DNA of 16,793 nt from positions 5,235-22,027 of the forward strand of contig JAQUKF010000005.1 in NCBI GenBank assembly GCA_028719265.1, given 5' to 3'. The translations under genes and the position numbers were made by a program. Below the pieces are notes generated by a model, which worked only from the letters and a program-made list of their open reading frames with translations, was not told the origin of the DNA and made no database searches. Numbering within the stretch: the stretch's first letter is position 1; every line of letters begins with the position of its first letter. Below are positions 8,802 to 15,107 of this stretch, piece after piece. Source of the DNA: Candidatus Omnitrophota bacterium. GTDB taxonomy: Bacteria; Omnitrophota; Gorgyraeia; Gygaellales; Profunditerraquicolaceae.

Positions 8802-9437
8802 ATGGTTGGATTGATCGGTAAAAAAATTGGAATGACTCAGGTTTTTGCGGCGGACAACAGCCAGGTTGGCGTTACCGCCATAGAGGCCGGACCTTGCCCG
8901 ATCCTGGCGGTAAAGGAAAAGAATCTTCAGCTGGGATTCGATATGGCAAAGGAGAGCAGCCTTAAGAAAGCGCAGCTGGGTTTTTACAAGAAACTTAACA
9001 TCACCCCCCGCAAGGTTATTAGTGAAGTAACCCGCGAGCCGGAGGCAGAGTATAAGGTCGGGGAAGAGTTGAAAGCCGATCTTTTCACCGAGGGGGAATT
9101 TGTGGATGTCAGCGGTATTTCCATCGGAAAAGGTTTTGCCGGAGGTATGAAACGCTGGAACTGGAAGGGCGGCCCGCGGACCCATGGTTCAACCTCTCAC
9201 CGCAGGATCGGCTCAATCGGTTCTACTACCACCCCGGGACGGGTCTGGAAAGGGCATCATCTCCCCGGTCATATGGGTAACGTAAAGGTTACCGTCCAAA
9301 ATCTGAAGGTCGTAAAGGTGGATGCGGCTAATAATGTCATACTGGTAGAGGGTTCTGTCCCCGGTCATAAAAACGGTTATCTGGTTGTCACCAAGGCCAA
9401 GAAAAAGGCCCACAAGAAAGCGGTAGCCAAGAAATAA
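8802..9437 (+). CDS. rplC: 50S ribosomal protein L3
   Basis: L3 is an early-assembly 50S protein whose long loop approaches the peptidyl transferase centre. The 211 residues include the N-terminus GLIGKKIGMTQVF, the segment GKGFAGGMKRWNWKGGPRTHG and the loop SHRRIGSIGSTTTPGRVWKG. In E. coli the loop holds Gln150, methylated by PrmB, in a GQMG context; here the equivalent is GHMG, so that modification is not expected at this residue. The C-terminus is a lysine-rich tail. The 25-base spacer from rpsJ has only a weak purine ribosome binding site (AAAGGATAA). Confidence 0.98.
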   Translation: MVGLIGKKIGMTQVFAADNSQVGVTAIEAGPCPILAVKEKNLQLGFDMAKESSLKKAQLGFYKKLNITPRKVISEVTREPEAEYKVGEELKADLFTEGEFVDVSGISIGKGFAGGMKRWNWKGGPRTHGSTSHRRIGSIGSTTTPGRVWKGHHLPGHMGNVKVTVQNLKVVKVDAANNVILVEGSVPGHKNGYLVVTKAKKKAHKKAVAKK

Positions 9438-9438
9438 A

Positions 9439-10083
9439 ATGTTTACTTTACCTATATATAATCATGAAGGCAAGGAAGTCGATACTATCAAGCTGAATAC
9501 GGAGGTTTTTGACGGCACTCAGAACGAGGATTCCCTTCATCAGGCAATTGAAGCCTATAGGGCCGGCCAGAGAAAAGGTTTGGCATCGACCAAGACCCGC
9601 GGAGAGGTTTCCGGCGGAGGAAGAAAACCGTGGAAACAGAAGGGTACCGGGCGGGCGCGCGTAGGCTCTACGCGTTCTCCTCTCTGGAGGCACGGCGGGG
9701 TGGTTTTTGGTCCGCACCCTCGCGAATTCTCTTACGAGATACCCCGTAAAATAAAAATTCTGGCCTTAAAGACCAGTTTAAATACAAGGCTGAAGGAAAA
9801 TAACTTCATGATCCTTGATGAGTTTAAGGTTGATGCCCCGAAAACCAAGCTGGCGATGAACGTATTGGCCAACCTGAAACTGTTTTCCGCAAAGGAAAAA
9901 AAGGCTAAAAAGATATTGTTCTTGACCCATAAGCTGGACGCGGATCTTAAGAAGGCATTAAGGAACATAAGTTTTCTGACGGTGGACCTGGCCAAGGATT
10001 GTCATGCTTATGAAGTGATGAGCAGCCAGAAACTGCTTATTACCAGGTCGGGATTGAGCGATTTGACTGAGAGGTTAAAGTAA
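9439..10083 (+). CDS. rplD: 50S ribosomal protein L4
   Basis: L4 binds 23S rRNA domain I and its extended loop forms part of the peptide exit tunnel constriction. The 214 residues show the tunnel loop GGGRKPWKQKGTGRARVGSTRSP, quoted here in parts: GGGRKPWKQKGTGRAR then VGSTRSPLWRHGGVVFGPHP. The C-terminal globular part, with the YEVMSSQKLLITRSGLSDL end, is conserved. In E. coli L4 also represses the S10 operon; whether it does so here is unknown because the usual leader target is absent upstream of rpsJ. It starts one base after rplC and its stop overlaps the rplW ATG (TAATG). Confidence 0.98.
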   Translation: MFTLPIYNHEGKEVDTIKLNTEVFDGTQNEDSLHQAIEAYRAGQRKGLASTKTRGEVSGGGRKPWKQKGTGRARVGSTRSPLWRHGGVVFGPHPREFSYEIPRKIKILALKTSLNTRLKENNFMILDEFKVDAPKTKLAMNVLANLKLFSAKEKKAKKILFLTHKLDADLKKALRNISFLTVDLAKDCHAYEVMSSQKLLITRSGLSDLTERLK

Positions 10084-10361
10084 TGGCCGCAGGACAGATA
10101 ATAATCAAATCCATTCTGCACACAGAGAAATCCAGCGCTTACCAGCCGAAAGGTAAATACCTTTTTCTGGTGAATAACTCCGCTAATAAGATACAGATCA
10201 AGAAAGCGGTAGAACAGGCTTATAAGGTTAAGGTAAAAGATGTGAATACCTTTGTTTCGGCAGGCAAGCTGAAGAGGGTCAGGCATCAATTGGGCCGCAC
10301 GGCCGATACCAAGAAGGCTTTAGTTACATTGGCGGAAGGGCAGAAGATTGAAATTCAGTAG
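10083..10361 (+). CDS. rplW: 50S ribosomal protein L23
   Basis: L23 lies at the mouth of the exit tunnel and is the docking site for trigger factor and the signal recognition particle. The 92-residue protein has ILHTEKS near the N-terminus, KIQIKKAVEQAYKVKVKDVNT, and the conserved loop GKLKRVRHQLGRTADTKKA. The length is normal for bacteria. Its ATG overlaps the stop of rplD by one base, with GAGAGG about 10 bases upstream inside rplD, so it is probably translated by coupling. Confidence 0.97.
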   Translation: MAAGQIIIKSILHTEKSSAYQPKGKYLFLVNNSANKIQIKKAVEQAYKVKVKDVNTFVSAGKLKRVRHQLGRTADTKKALVTLAEGQKIEIQ

Positions 10362-10366
10362 GTAGC

Positions 10367-10392
10367 ATATAGTAGATAGTATATAGGGAAAA
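10367..10392 (+). repeat. TAGTAG/TATATAG leader repeat before rplB
   Basis: The 47-base rplW-rplB spacer contains ATATAGTAGATAGTATATAG at 10367-10386, matching 18 of 20 bases with 11542-11561 before rplV. It runs directly into GGGAAAA, and the last 13 bases equal 5131-5143 before fusA. The spacer is otherwise A-rich purine sequence leading to the rplB ATG. It looks like a short, degenerate TAG/TATA repeat used in more than one leader; its function is unknown. Confidence 0.5.
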
Positions 10393-10408
10393 CAGAAAAG
10401 AAGAAAAT

Positions 10409-11245
10409 ATGGGAACGATAAAATTTAAACCGACAACACCGTCAAGAAGGCATATGAGCGGTCCGGATTTCTCCGAGATTACCAAACATAAGCCGGAACG
10501 TTCGCTGCTTAAGCCGATCAAGAAAACGGGAGGAAGGAATTCTTACGGCCGCATAACCACCAGGCATATAGGCGGCGGGCATAAGCGCATGCTGCGTATA
10601 ATTGATTTCAAGCGCAATATATATGATCAGCCGGCCAAGGTGTTGGCTATCGAGTATGATCCTAACCGTTCATCGAGGATTGCGTTGGTGGAATATCCGA
10701 ATAAGGAGAAACGCTATATCATTGCTCCGGTCGGATTGAATGTTGACGATATAATCGTTTCCAGCAACCAGAAGGACGTGGATATAAAAGCCGGGAATTG
10801 CCTTCTTTTGCGCAACATACCTTCCGGGACGCTGATACATAATATAGAGTTATTTGAAGCTAAAGGCGGCCAGATCGTCCGCGGTGCAGGTACCAGCGCG
10901 CAGATCATGGCTAAAGAAAGTGATTTCGCGCACGTAAGGCTGCCTTCCGGTGAGGTCAGGTTGATAAGTCTGGATTGCCATGCGACTATCGGGCAGATCG
11001 GGAATATCGAACATGAGGCCCTGACTTTGGGTAAAGCAGGCAAGAAGAGATGGCTGGGGATCAAGCCTTCGGTAAGGGGTGTGGCAATGAATCCCTTTGA
11101 CCATCCGCACGGCGGAGGAGAAGGAAAGTCGGGACAGGGTAATCCGCATCCGGTCACCCCGTGGGGAAAGCCGACCAAGGGTTACAGGACGAGGAACCGC
11201 AAAAAATACTCAAATAAATTTATCATAAAGAGAAGGAAACCGTAA
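10409..11245 (+). CDS. rplB: 50S ribosomal protein L2
   Basis: L2 binds 23S rRNA near the peptidyl transferase centre and is needed for subunit joining. The 278-residue protein is of usual length. It opens MGTIKFKPTTPSRRHMS and continues with GRNSYGRITTRHIGGGHK-type sequence (here GGRNSYGRITTRHIGGGHKR), the RNA-binding ALVEYPNKEKRYIIAP, and the near-invariant DHPHGGGEGKSG around 231-242, whose His residues lie closest to the catalytic centre. The end, TKGYRTRNRKKYSNKFIIKRRK, is typical apart from composition. It ends one base before rpsS. Confidence 0.98.
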   Translation: MGTIKFKPTTPSRRHMSGPDFSEITKHKPERSLLKPIKKTGGRNSYGRITTRHIGGGHKRMLRIIDFKRNIYDQPAKVLAIEYDPNRSSRIALVEYPNKEKRYIIAPVGLNVDDIIVSSNQKDVDIKAGNCLLLRNIPSGTLIHNIELFEAKGGQIVRGAGTSAQIMAKESDFAHVRLPSGEVRLISLDCHATIGQIGNIEHEALTLGKAGKKRWLGIKPSVRGVAMNPFDHPHGGGEGKSGQGNPHPVTPWGKPTKGYRTRNRKKYSNKFIIKRRKP

Positions 11246-11246
11246 T

Positions 11247-11534
11247 ATGCCGCGTTCAGTAAAGAAGGGTCCATACGTAGAAGAGAGTTTGTTGAGGAAG
11301 GTGCAGAAAGCTGTCAAGAGCGGGCAGCGCCAGGCGATCAGGACATGGAGCCGCCGCTCTACCATAATCCCGGATTTTGTAGGATTGACTTTTGCCGTAT
11401 ATGACGGGAAGAGGCATATCCCGGTATTCATTACCGAGAATATGGTAGGACATAAGTTGGGGGAATTTTCTCCTTCAAGGATATTCAGGAAACATGGCGG
11501 CATAAAGGCCAAAAAGGCATTGGAAAAGACCTAA
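11247..11534 (+). CDS. rpsS: 30S ribosomal protein S19
   Basis: S19 is a 30S head protein that contacts the 50S subunit and A-site tRNA and forms a pair with S13. The 95 residues start MPRSVKKGPYV and carry the hallmark sections TWSRRSTIIPDFVGLTFAVY, split here as TWSRRSTIIPDF and VGLTFAVYDGK, then HIPVFITENMVGHKLGEFSP. An AGAAGGA ribosome binding site lies inside the end of rplB, one base upstream of which the rplB stop occurs. No oddities are seen. Confidence 0.98.
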   Translation: MPRSVKKGPYVEESLLRKVQKAVKSGQRQAIRTWSRRSTIIPDFVGLTFAVYDGKRHIPVFITENMVGHKLGEFSPSRIFRKHGGIKAKKALEKT

Positions 11535-11541
11535 AGTCAGT

Positions 11542-11561
11542 ATGTAGTAGGTAGTATATAG
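11542..11561 (+). repeat. TAGTAG/TATATAG leader repeat before rplV
   Basis: ATGTAGTAGGTAGTATATAG lies in the rpsS-rplV spacer and matches 10367-10386 at 18 of 20 positions; both differences are A/G. It is followed by TATGCAGGGAGAAG, which includes the probable rplV ribosome binding site. The shared position, between a gene end and the next ribosome binding site, argues against pure chance, but the low complexity weakens the case. Confidence 0.5.
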
Positions 11562-11566
11562 TATGC

Positions 11567-11572
11567 AGGGAG
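11567..11572 (+). promoter_or_regulatory. Ribosome binding site that sets the rplV start
   Basis: AGGGAG lies 11 bases before the ATG at 11584. An in-frame ATG at 11563 lies upstream of this site and would put the site inside the coding region, so the downstream ATG is preferred. Confidence 0.6.
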
Positions 11573-11583
11573 AAGCAAATACG

Positions 11584-11916
11584 ATGATAGCGAAGGCGGA
11601 AGGAAAATTTTTAAGAGTTTCACCAAGCAAGGTCAGGCTGGTCCTGGATCTTATCCGGGGCAAGGGTGCTTCAGAGGCGCAGGGTATCCTGCTGCATTTG
11701 AATAAAAGACCGAAAGAGTACCTGGTTAAAATATTGAAGTCCGCAATTGCCAATGCCAAGGTCAAAGGTTTTAGCGTAGATAAATTGTATATTTCCAAGG
11801 CTGTTTGCAATCCGGGACCGATGTGGAAGAGGTTCAAGGCAGCCGCTTTCGGCAGGGCTTCATCAATACTTAAACGTACCGCGCACATAAAGATAGAATT
11901 GGACTTAAAGTCATGA
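11584..11916 (+). CDS. rplV: 50S ribosomal protein L22
   Basis: L22 contacts all domains of 23S rRNA, and its long beta-hairpin reaches into the peptide exit tunnel. I start it at the second in-frame ATG, giving 110 residues, the same as E. coli, with MIAKAEGKFLRVSPSKVRLV; starting at 11563 adds seven residues (MQGEANT) with no family counterpart and ignores the AGGGAG site. Conserved parts are LDLIRGKGASEAQ, LKSAIANA and the C-terminal SILKRTAHIKIELD. The hairpin tip reads GPMWKRFKAAAFGRA at 78-92 where E. coli has GPSMKRIMPRAKGRA, so two basic tip residues are replaced by Ala and Phe. The stop at 11914-11916 directly adjoins a terminator-like hairpin. Confidence 0.95.
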   Translation: MIAKAEGKFLRVSPSKVRLVLDLIRGKGASEAQGILLHLNKRPKEYLVKILKSAIANAKVKGFSVDKLYISKAVCNPGPMWKRFKAAAFGRASSILKRTAHIKIELDLKS

Positions 11917-11961
11917 CACCCCGTGTTTATAATGAATTGCGCGGGTGTGCCCTTTTTGGGC
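11916..11961 (+). terminator. Terminator-like double hairpin between rplV and rpsC
   Basis: ACACCCCGTG (11916-11925) pairs with CGCGGGTGT (11940-11948) through nine pairs with one bulged C and one G-U, around a 14-base loop. It is followed after GCCC by TTTTT at 11953-11957. Those Ts are also the loop of a second hairpin, GCCC (11949-11952) with GGGC (11958-11961). The first hairpin plus T-run resembles an intrinsic terminator inside an operon whose downstream genes are essential, so partial termination or a processing role is more likely than a full stop. The rpsC ribosome binding site AGGAG follows at 11963-11967. Confidence 0.5.
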
Positions 11962-11975
11962 TAGGAGAATAATTT

Positions 11976-12680
11976 ATGGGACATAAGGTAAATCCTTTGT
12001 TATTAAGGATTGGTTTTATAAGGCAGTGGAATTCGCGGTGGTTTGCCAAATCCAGGAATTTCCCGTTGTTCATCCAGCAGGATTCCGCGATAAGGAAATT
12101 CATCAAGAGTAAATTCAAGCAGGCGGCTATCTCCAAGATAGTTATCGAGCGGCTCGCGGAAAAGATCAGGATACGTATTTTCTCCGCCCGGCCGGGCATC
12201 ATTATCGGCCGTCACGGATCGGATATTGAACGCCTGCGTTCGGATTTGAACAGCCTGGTAAAGAGCGATCTTTCTATAGATATACATGAAATAAACAATC
12301 CCGCATGGGACGCGCAGCTGGTAGCCGAGAATATAGCCTTGCAGCAGGAGAAGAGAATAGCATTCCGGCGCGCGGTAAAACGGGCGATGGAACAGTCCAT
12401 TGCCTCGGGGGTAAAAGGGATAAGGGTGAGTTGTTCCGGCAGGCTTAACGGCGCGGAAATGGGACGCAGGGAAACATACAAAATCGGTTCGGTCCCATTA
12501 CAAACTATGAGGGCGGATATTGATTACGGCTTCGCGGAGGCGCTTACCACTTACGGATTGATTGGTGTAAAGGTCTGGATTTATAAGGGCGATATCTTAG
12601 GCAAGCAGTTCATACAAGAAGAGGTAAAGACGGCAGCTCAGCCGCAGGGCAAAGGACAGGTCAGGCCCCAACAGCGTTAA
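11976..12680 (+). CDS. rpsC: 30S ribosomal protein S3
   Basis: S3 sits at the mRNA entry channel of the 30S subunit and takes part in helicase activity there. The 234-residue protein starts MGHKVNPLLLRIG, has the type II KH domain with GIIIGRHG at 74-81, and the C-terminal half with GIRVSCSGRLNGAEMGR and GVKVWIYKGD. The tail is Gln-rich and variable, as is common. An AGGAG ribosome binding site lies 8 bases before the ATG. The 59-base spacer upstream holds the terminator-like hairpin. Confidence 0.98.
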   Translation: MGHKVNPLLLRIGFIRQWNSRWFAKSRNFPLFIQQDSAIRKFIKSKFKQAAISKIVIERLAEKIRIRIFSARPGIIIGRHGSDIERLRSDLNSLVKSDLSIDIHEINNPAWDAQLVAENIALQQEKRIAFRRAVKRAMEQSIASGVKGIRVSCSGRLNGAEMGRRETYKIGSVPLQTMRADIDYGFAEALTTYGLIGVKVWIYKGDILGKQFIQEEVKTAAQPQGKGQVRPQQR

Positions 12681-12697
12681 ATTAGGAGCGTATAAAG

Positions 12698-13114
12698 ATG
12701 GTTTTAATGCCCAAGAGGGTTAAATATCGTAAGCTGCAGAAGGGACAGAGGCGTGGAATAGCCGTCAGCGGTTCAGAGCTGGCTTTTGGTGAGTTCGGTT
12801 TGAAAACCCTGGAGAACGGCTGGATAAAGAATACGCAGATAGAAGCGGTACGCGTTATCCTTGCCCGGCAGCTGCATAAGGGAGGGAAGCTTTGGATCAG
12901 GATCTTTCCGGATAAGTCGATAACCAAGAAACCCGCAGAGGTGCGTATGGGTAAAGGGAAAGGCGACCTTGATCATTGGGTAAGCGTGGTAAAAAGAGGG
13001 CGCGTGCTTTTTGAATTAGGGGGCGTACCGGAGGAATATGCCAAGGCCTGTTTCCGCATGGCTGCCTTCAAGATCCCCCTGCGTACTAAATTTGTAACCA
13101 GGGTACATAAGTAA
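12698..13114 (+). CDS. rplP: 50S ribosomal protein L16
   Basis: L16 organises the 50S A-site region and contacts tRNA. The 138-residue protein begins MVLMPKRVKYRK, close to the usual MLMPKR; a second ATG at 12707 is possible, but AGGAG at 12684-12688 fits the first better. Family signatures are GIAVSGSELAFGEFGL, RVILARQLHKGGKLWIRIFPD, KPAEVRMGKGKG (containing the arginine that E. coli hydroxylates, Arg81) and a C-terminal AAFKIPLRTKFV. It follows rpsC after 17 bases and precedes a hairpin-bearing 58-base spacer. Confidence 0.97.
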   Translation: MVLMPKRVKYRKLQKGQRRGIAVSGSELAFGEFGLKTLENGWIKNTQIEAVRVILARQLHKGGKLWIRIFPDKSITKKPAEVRMGKGKGDLDHWVSVVKRGRVLFELGGVPEEYAKACFRMAAFKIPLRTKFVTRVHK

Positions 13115-13117
13115 GAT

Positions 13118-13151
13118 GAATCCCGCCAGCAAGACGCGGGGTTTGGGTAGT
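13118..13151 (+). repeat. GC hairpin between rplP and rpmC (shared element)
   Basis: AATCCCGC (13119-13126) pairs with GCGGGGTT (13136-13143) around the 9-base loop CAGCAAGAC. It begins 4-5 bases after the rplP stop. The 3' arm and flank, CAAGA then CGCGGGGTTTG and, two bases later, TAGT, recur at 16262-16285 between rplF and rplR. Only three Ts follow the stem, so it is a poor intrinsic terminator. It could be an attenuator, a processing signal or a dispersed palindromic repeat. Confidence 0.55.
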
Positions 13152-13172
13152 TATTAAGGAAGAGGGTGCGGA

Positions 13173-13364
13173 GTGAAAACTGAAGAGTTGAGGAATATGT
13201 CGGAAGAGGAATTGCTGGCCAAGGAGAAGGCCCTGTATGAGGAATTGGCTAAACTGAATGTCCAGCGCTATACGGGCAGCGTAGAGAAACCGCACAAGTT
13301 TGGCTTGATCAGGCAGGATATTGCCCGCATCAGGACAATCTTAAACGAAAAGAAAGATCAATAA
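13173..13364 (+). CDS. rpmC: 50S ribosomal protein L29
   Basis: L29 is a small helical protein near the exit tunnel, beside L23. The 63 residues start KTEELRNMSEEELLAKEK and end in the family helix PHKFGLIRQDIARIRTILNEK. The start codon is GTG, one of only two in the window, the other being rplR; both follow the same kind of GC hairpin. Purine-rich GGAAGAGGG precedes it, with GGAG immediately before the GTG being too close to be the binding site. It ends one base before rpsQ. Confidence 0.95.
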   Translation: MKTEELRNMSEEELLAKEKALYEELAKLNVQRYTGSVEKPHKFGLIRQDIARIRTILNEKKDQ

Positions 13365-13365
13365 A

Positions 13366-13644
13366 ATGGGCAAAAGAAAAGAATTTACCGGGGTGGTGGT
13401 CAGCGATAAGATGCAGAAAACGGCGGTAGTCAGGATCATGCATCTGAGCAGGCACAGGAAATATTCCAAGACGGTAAGGATGTACAATAAATATAAGGCG
13501 CATGATGAAAAAGGCATAGCCAAGCTCGGGGATACCGTCAGGATCGTTGAAACCAGGCCTTTATCCAAAGATAAGCGTTTTATCGTCAAAGAGGTGTTAA
13601 AGAAATTCCATAACGTGGAAAATGTTGTCGAGGAGACTGTATAA
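13366..13644 (+). CDS. rpsQ: 30S ribosomal protein S17
   Basis: S17 is a primary 16S rRNA-binding protein with an OB fold. The 92-residue protein reads GKRKEFTGVVVSDKMQKTAVV, quoted as GKRKEFTGVVVSDKM and QKTAVVRI, then the hallmark HRKYSKTVRMYNKYKAHDE, GDTVRIVETRPLSKDKRF and a variable acidic end. It lies one base after rpmC with no clear ribosome binding site of its own and abuts rplN with no gap, so it is probably translated by coupling. Confidence 0.97.
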   Translation: MGKRKEFTGVVVSDKMQKTAVVRIMHLSRHRKYSKTVRMYNKYKAHDEKGIAKLGDTVRIVETRPLSKDKRFIVKEVLKKFHNVENVVEETV

Positions 13645-14013
13645 ATGATCCAGTTACGCACCATTTTGGATGTTGCGGACAATACCGGGGCCCGCCGGGC
13701 ATCAATGATCTCCGTTTTGGGCAAGAAGGGTAGTTTTATCGCCGAGGTTGGAGATGTGATCAACGTGAACATAAAGGAATCTATCCCGGGAGCGACCGTA
13801 AAAAAAGGAGAGAAGGCCAGGGCGGTAATCGTGCGTACCAGGCATGCGATAAGAAGGGCGGATGGCTCGATACTGCGTTTTGACCGCAATGCCGTGGTGA
13901 TCATAGACGATAAAGATAATCCGCGGGGCACGCGTGTATTCGGACCGGTTGCCCGCGAATTGAGGGACAGGAATTTCAATAAGATAATCTCTTTAGCACC
14001 CGAGGTAATTTAA
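13645..14013 (+). CDS. rplN: 50S ribosomal protein L14
   Basis: L14 forms part of the intersubunit face and is the binding site of the silencing factor RsfS in bacteria. It has 122 residues, the standard length. Conserved pieces are MIQLRTILDVADNTGARRA, ESIPGATVKKGEKARAVIVR, the RFDRNAVVIIDDKDNPRGTR region and GPVARELRDRNFNKIISLAPEV at the end, quoted from the visible translation. GAGGAG at about 13630 serves as ribosome binding site inside rpsQ. Its stop overlaps the rplX ATG (TAATG). Confidence 0.98.
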   Translation: MIQLRTILDVADNTGARRASMISVLGKKGSFIAEVGDVINVNIKESIPGATVKKGEKARAVIVRTRHAIRRADGSILRFDRNAVVIIDDKDNPRGTRVFGPVARELRDRNFNKIISLAPEVI

Positions 14014-14324
14014 TGCAGAAGATCAAGAAGAACGATATTGTCCAGGTAATTAAAGGCAAAGATAAGGGCAAGCAGGGGAAGGTGATCAGTGTGCTGGCAG
14101 GAGGTTCCAGGGCGCTGGTCGAAGGCTTGAACCTGGCCAAGAAGCATAAACGCCAGAGCCGGCAGGACCAGAAGGGCGGCATAGTTTCGATCGAAATGCC
14201 GGTAAGTATATCCAATTTGATGCTTTTTTGCAAACATTGCTCCAAGCCCAGCCGGGTGGGGATAACAATATTAAAGGATGGGACAAAATCAAGGATCTGC
14301 AAAAGCTGTAAGGCGGCACTGTAA
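14013..14324 (+). CDS. rplX: 50S ribosomal protein L24 with zinc ribbon
   Basis: L24 starts 50S assembly and lies near the tunnel exit. The 103-residue protein has the KOW motif in NDIVQVIKGKDKGKQGKVI and the segment GGIVSIEMPVSISNLMLFC. The C-terminal part carries two CxxC pairs, C73/C76 and C96/C99, forming the zinc ribbon that is present in many but not all bacterial L24 proteins. Its ATG overlaps the rplN stop by one base. A 38-base spacer with a CAGGCAGGCAG run follows. Confidence 0.97.
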   Translation: MQKIKKNDIVQVIKGKDKGKQGKVISVLAGGSRALVEGLNLAKKHKRQSRQDQKGGIVSIEMPVSISNLMLFCKHCSKPSRVGITILKDGTKSRICKSCKAAL

Positions 14325-14362
14325 AGATAAATATCAGGCAGGCAGACAAAACAGGGAATAAA

Positions 14363-14914
14363 ATGATACCGAGATTATTAGAAAGATACAGGAACGAGAT
14401 CATGCCGAAACTGATGCAGGATTTCGATATAAAGAACAAGATGGCTGTTCCAGCGGTAACCAAGGTGGTAGTGAATATGGGGATCGGCGAAGGAACCCAG
14501 GATATTAAGGTGCTGGAGAAGGCCGCGGATGAACTGGCCAGTATTACCGGACAGAAACCGGTTATCCGCAGGGCAAAAAAGGCTATTGCAAATTTTAAGG
14601 TAAGGCAAGGGCAGCCCGTGGGCGTCAAGGTTACCCTGAGGAAGGCGATGATGTATGAATTCATGGACCGCCTGCTCAATATATCCCTCCCGCGCATCCG
14701 GGATTTCCGTGGTGTTTCGGCTGATTCTTTTGACAAGGCAAATAATTATACTTTGGGTCTAAGCGAGCAGATCATATTCCCGGAAATAGAATACGACAAG
14801 ATAACGCGCACCCAGGGTATGGATATCACTTTTGTCATCAAGAACGCCAAAACCAAAGATCAAGCTAGGGCCCTGTTGAGATATTTCGGGATGCCCTTTA
14901 AGGACAAGGAATAA
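14363..14914 (+). CDS. rplE: 50S ribosomal protein L5
   Basis: L5 binds 5S rRNA with L18 and contacts P-site tRNA. The protein has 183 residues. Hallmarks are VPAVTKVVVNMGIGEG near 29-44, ITGQKPVIRRAKKAIANFKVRQG, LRKAMMYEFMDRLLNISLPRIRDFRG in pieces, and the end with DITFVIKNAKTKDQARALL. The ATG follows CAGGGA by a few bases. In E. coli the mRNA around this start is bound by S8 to control the spc operon; I do not recognise that structure here. Confidence 0.98.
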   Translation: MIPRLLERYRNEIMPKLMQDFDIKNKMAVPAVTKVVVNMGIGEGTQDIKVLEKAADELASITGQKPVIRRAKKAIANFKVRQGQPVGVKVTLRKAMMYEFMDRLLNISLPRIRDFRGVSADSFDKANNYTLGLSEQIIFPEIEYDKITRTQGMDITFVIKNAKTKDQARALLRYFGMPFKDKE

Positions 14915-14916
14915 TA

Positions 14917-15102
14917 ATGGCAAAAAATTCTCAGATCGCCAGGTGGAAGAGGCCGGCAAAATTCTCAACCCGTAAGCATAACCGCTGTTCTATCTGTGGA
15001 AGGAGCAATGGTTATTTGAGGAGGTTCGAGCTTTGCAGGATTTGTTTCAGGGAGCTTGCCTGGCAGGGGCTTATTCCAGGGGTTAAGAAAGCAAGTTGGT
15101 AG
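14917..15102 (+). CDS. rpsN: 30S ribosomal protein S14, zinc-binding short form
   Basis: S14 completes the 30S head. This is the 61-residue zinc form (type Z), not the roughly 100-residue zinc-free form: cysteines C24, C27, C40 and C43 form CxxC...CxxC, inside HNRCSICGRSNGYLRRFELC and RICFRELAWQGLIPGVKKASW by parts. The length is complete for this type, so it is not a truncation. AAGGA lies at the end of rplE, two bases before this gene. It is followed by the longest spacer in the window. Confidence 0.98.
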   Translation: MAKNSQIARWKRPAKFSTRKHNRCSICGRSNGYLRRFELCRICFRELAWQGLIPGVKKASW

Positions 15103-15107
15103 AGAAG

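Noticed and set aside
14086..14736. 216-codon open frame on the minus strand across rplX and rplE
   Set aside because: It covers two real genes and their spacer; the hydrophobic stretch in it comes from antisense of lysine- and acid-rich codons.
14917..15102. rpsN as a truncated S14
   Set aside because: Four cysteines and 61 residues are exactly what the zinc-binding form has.
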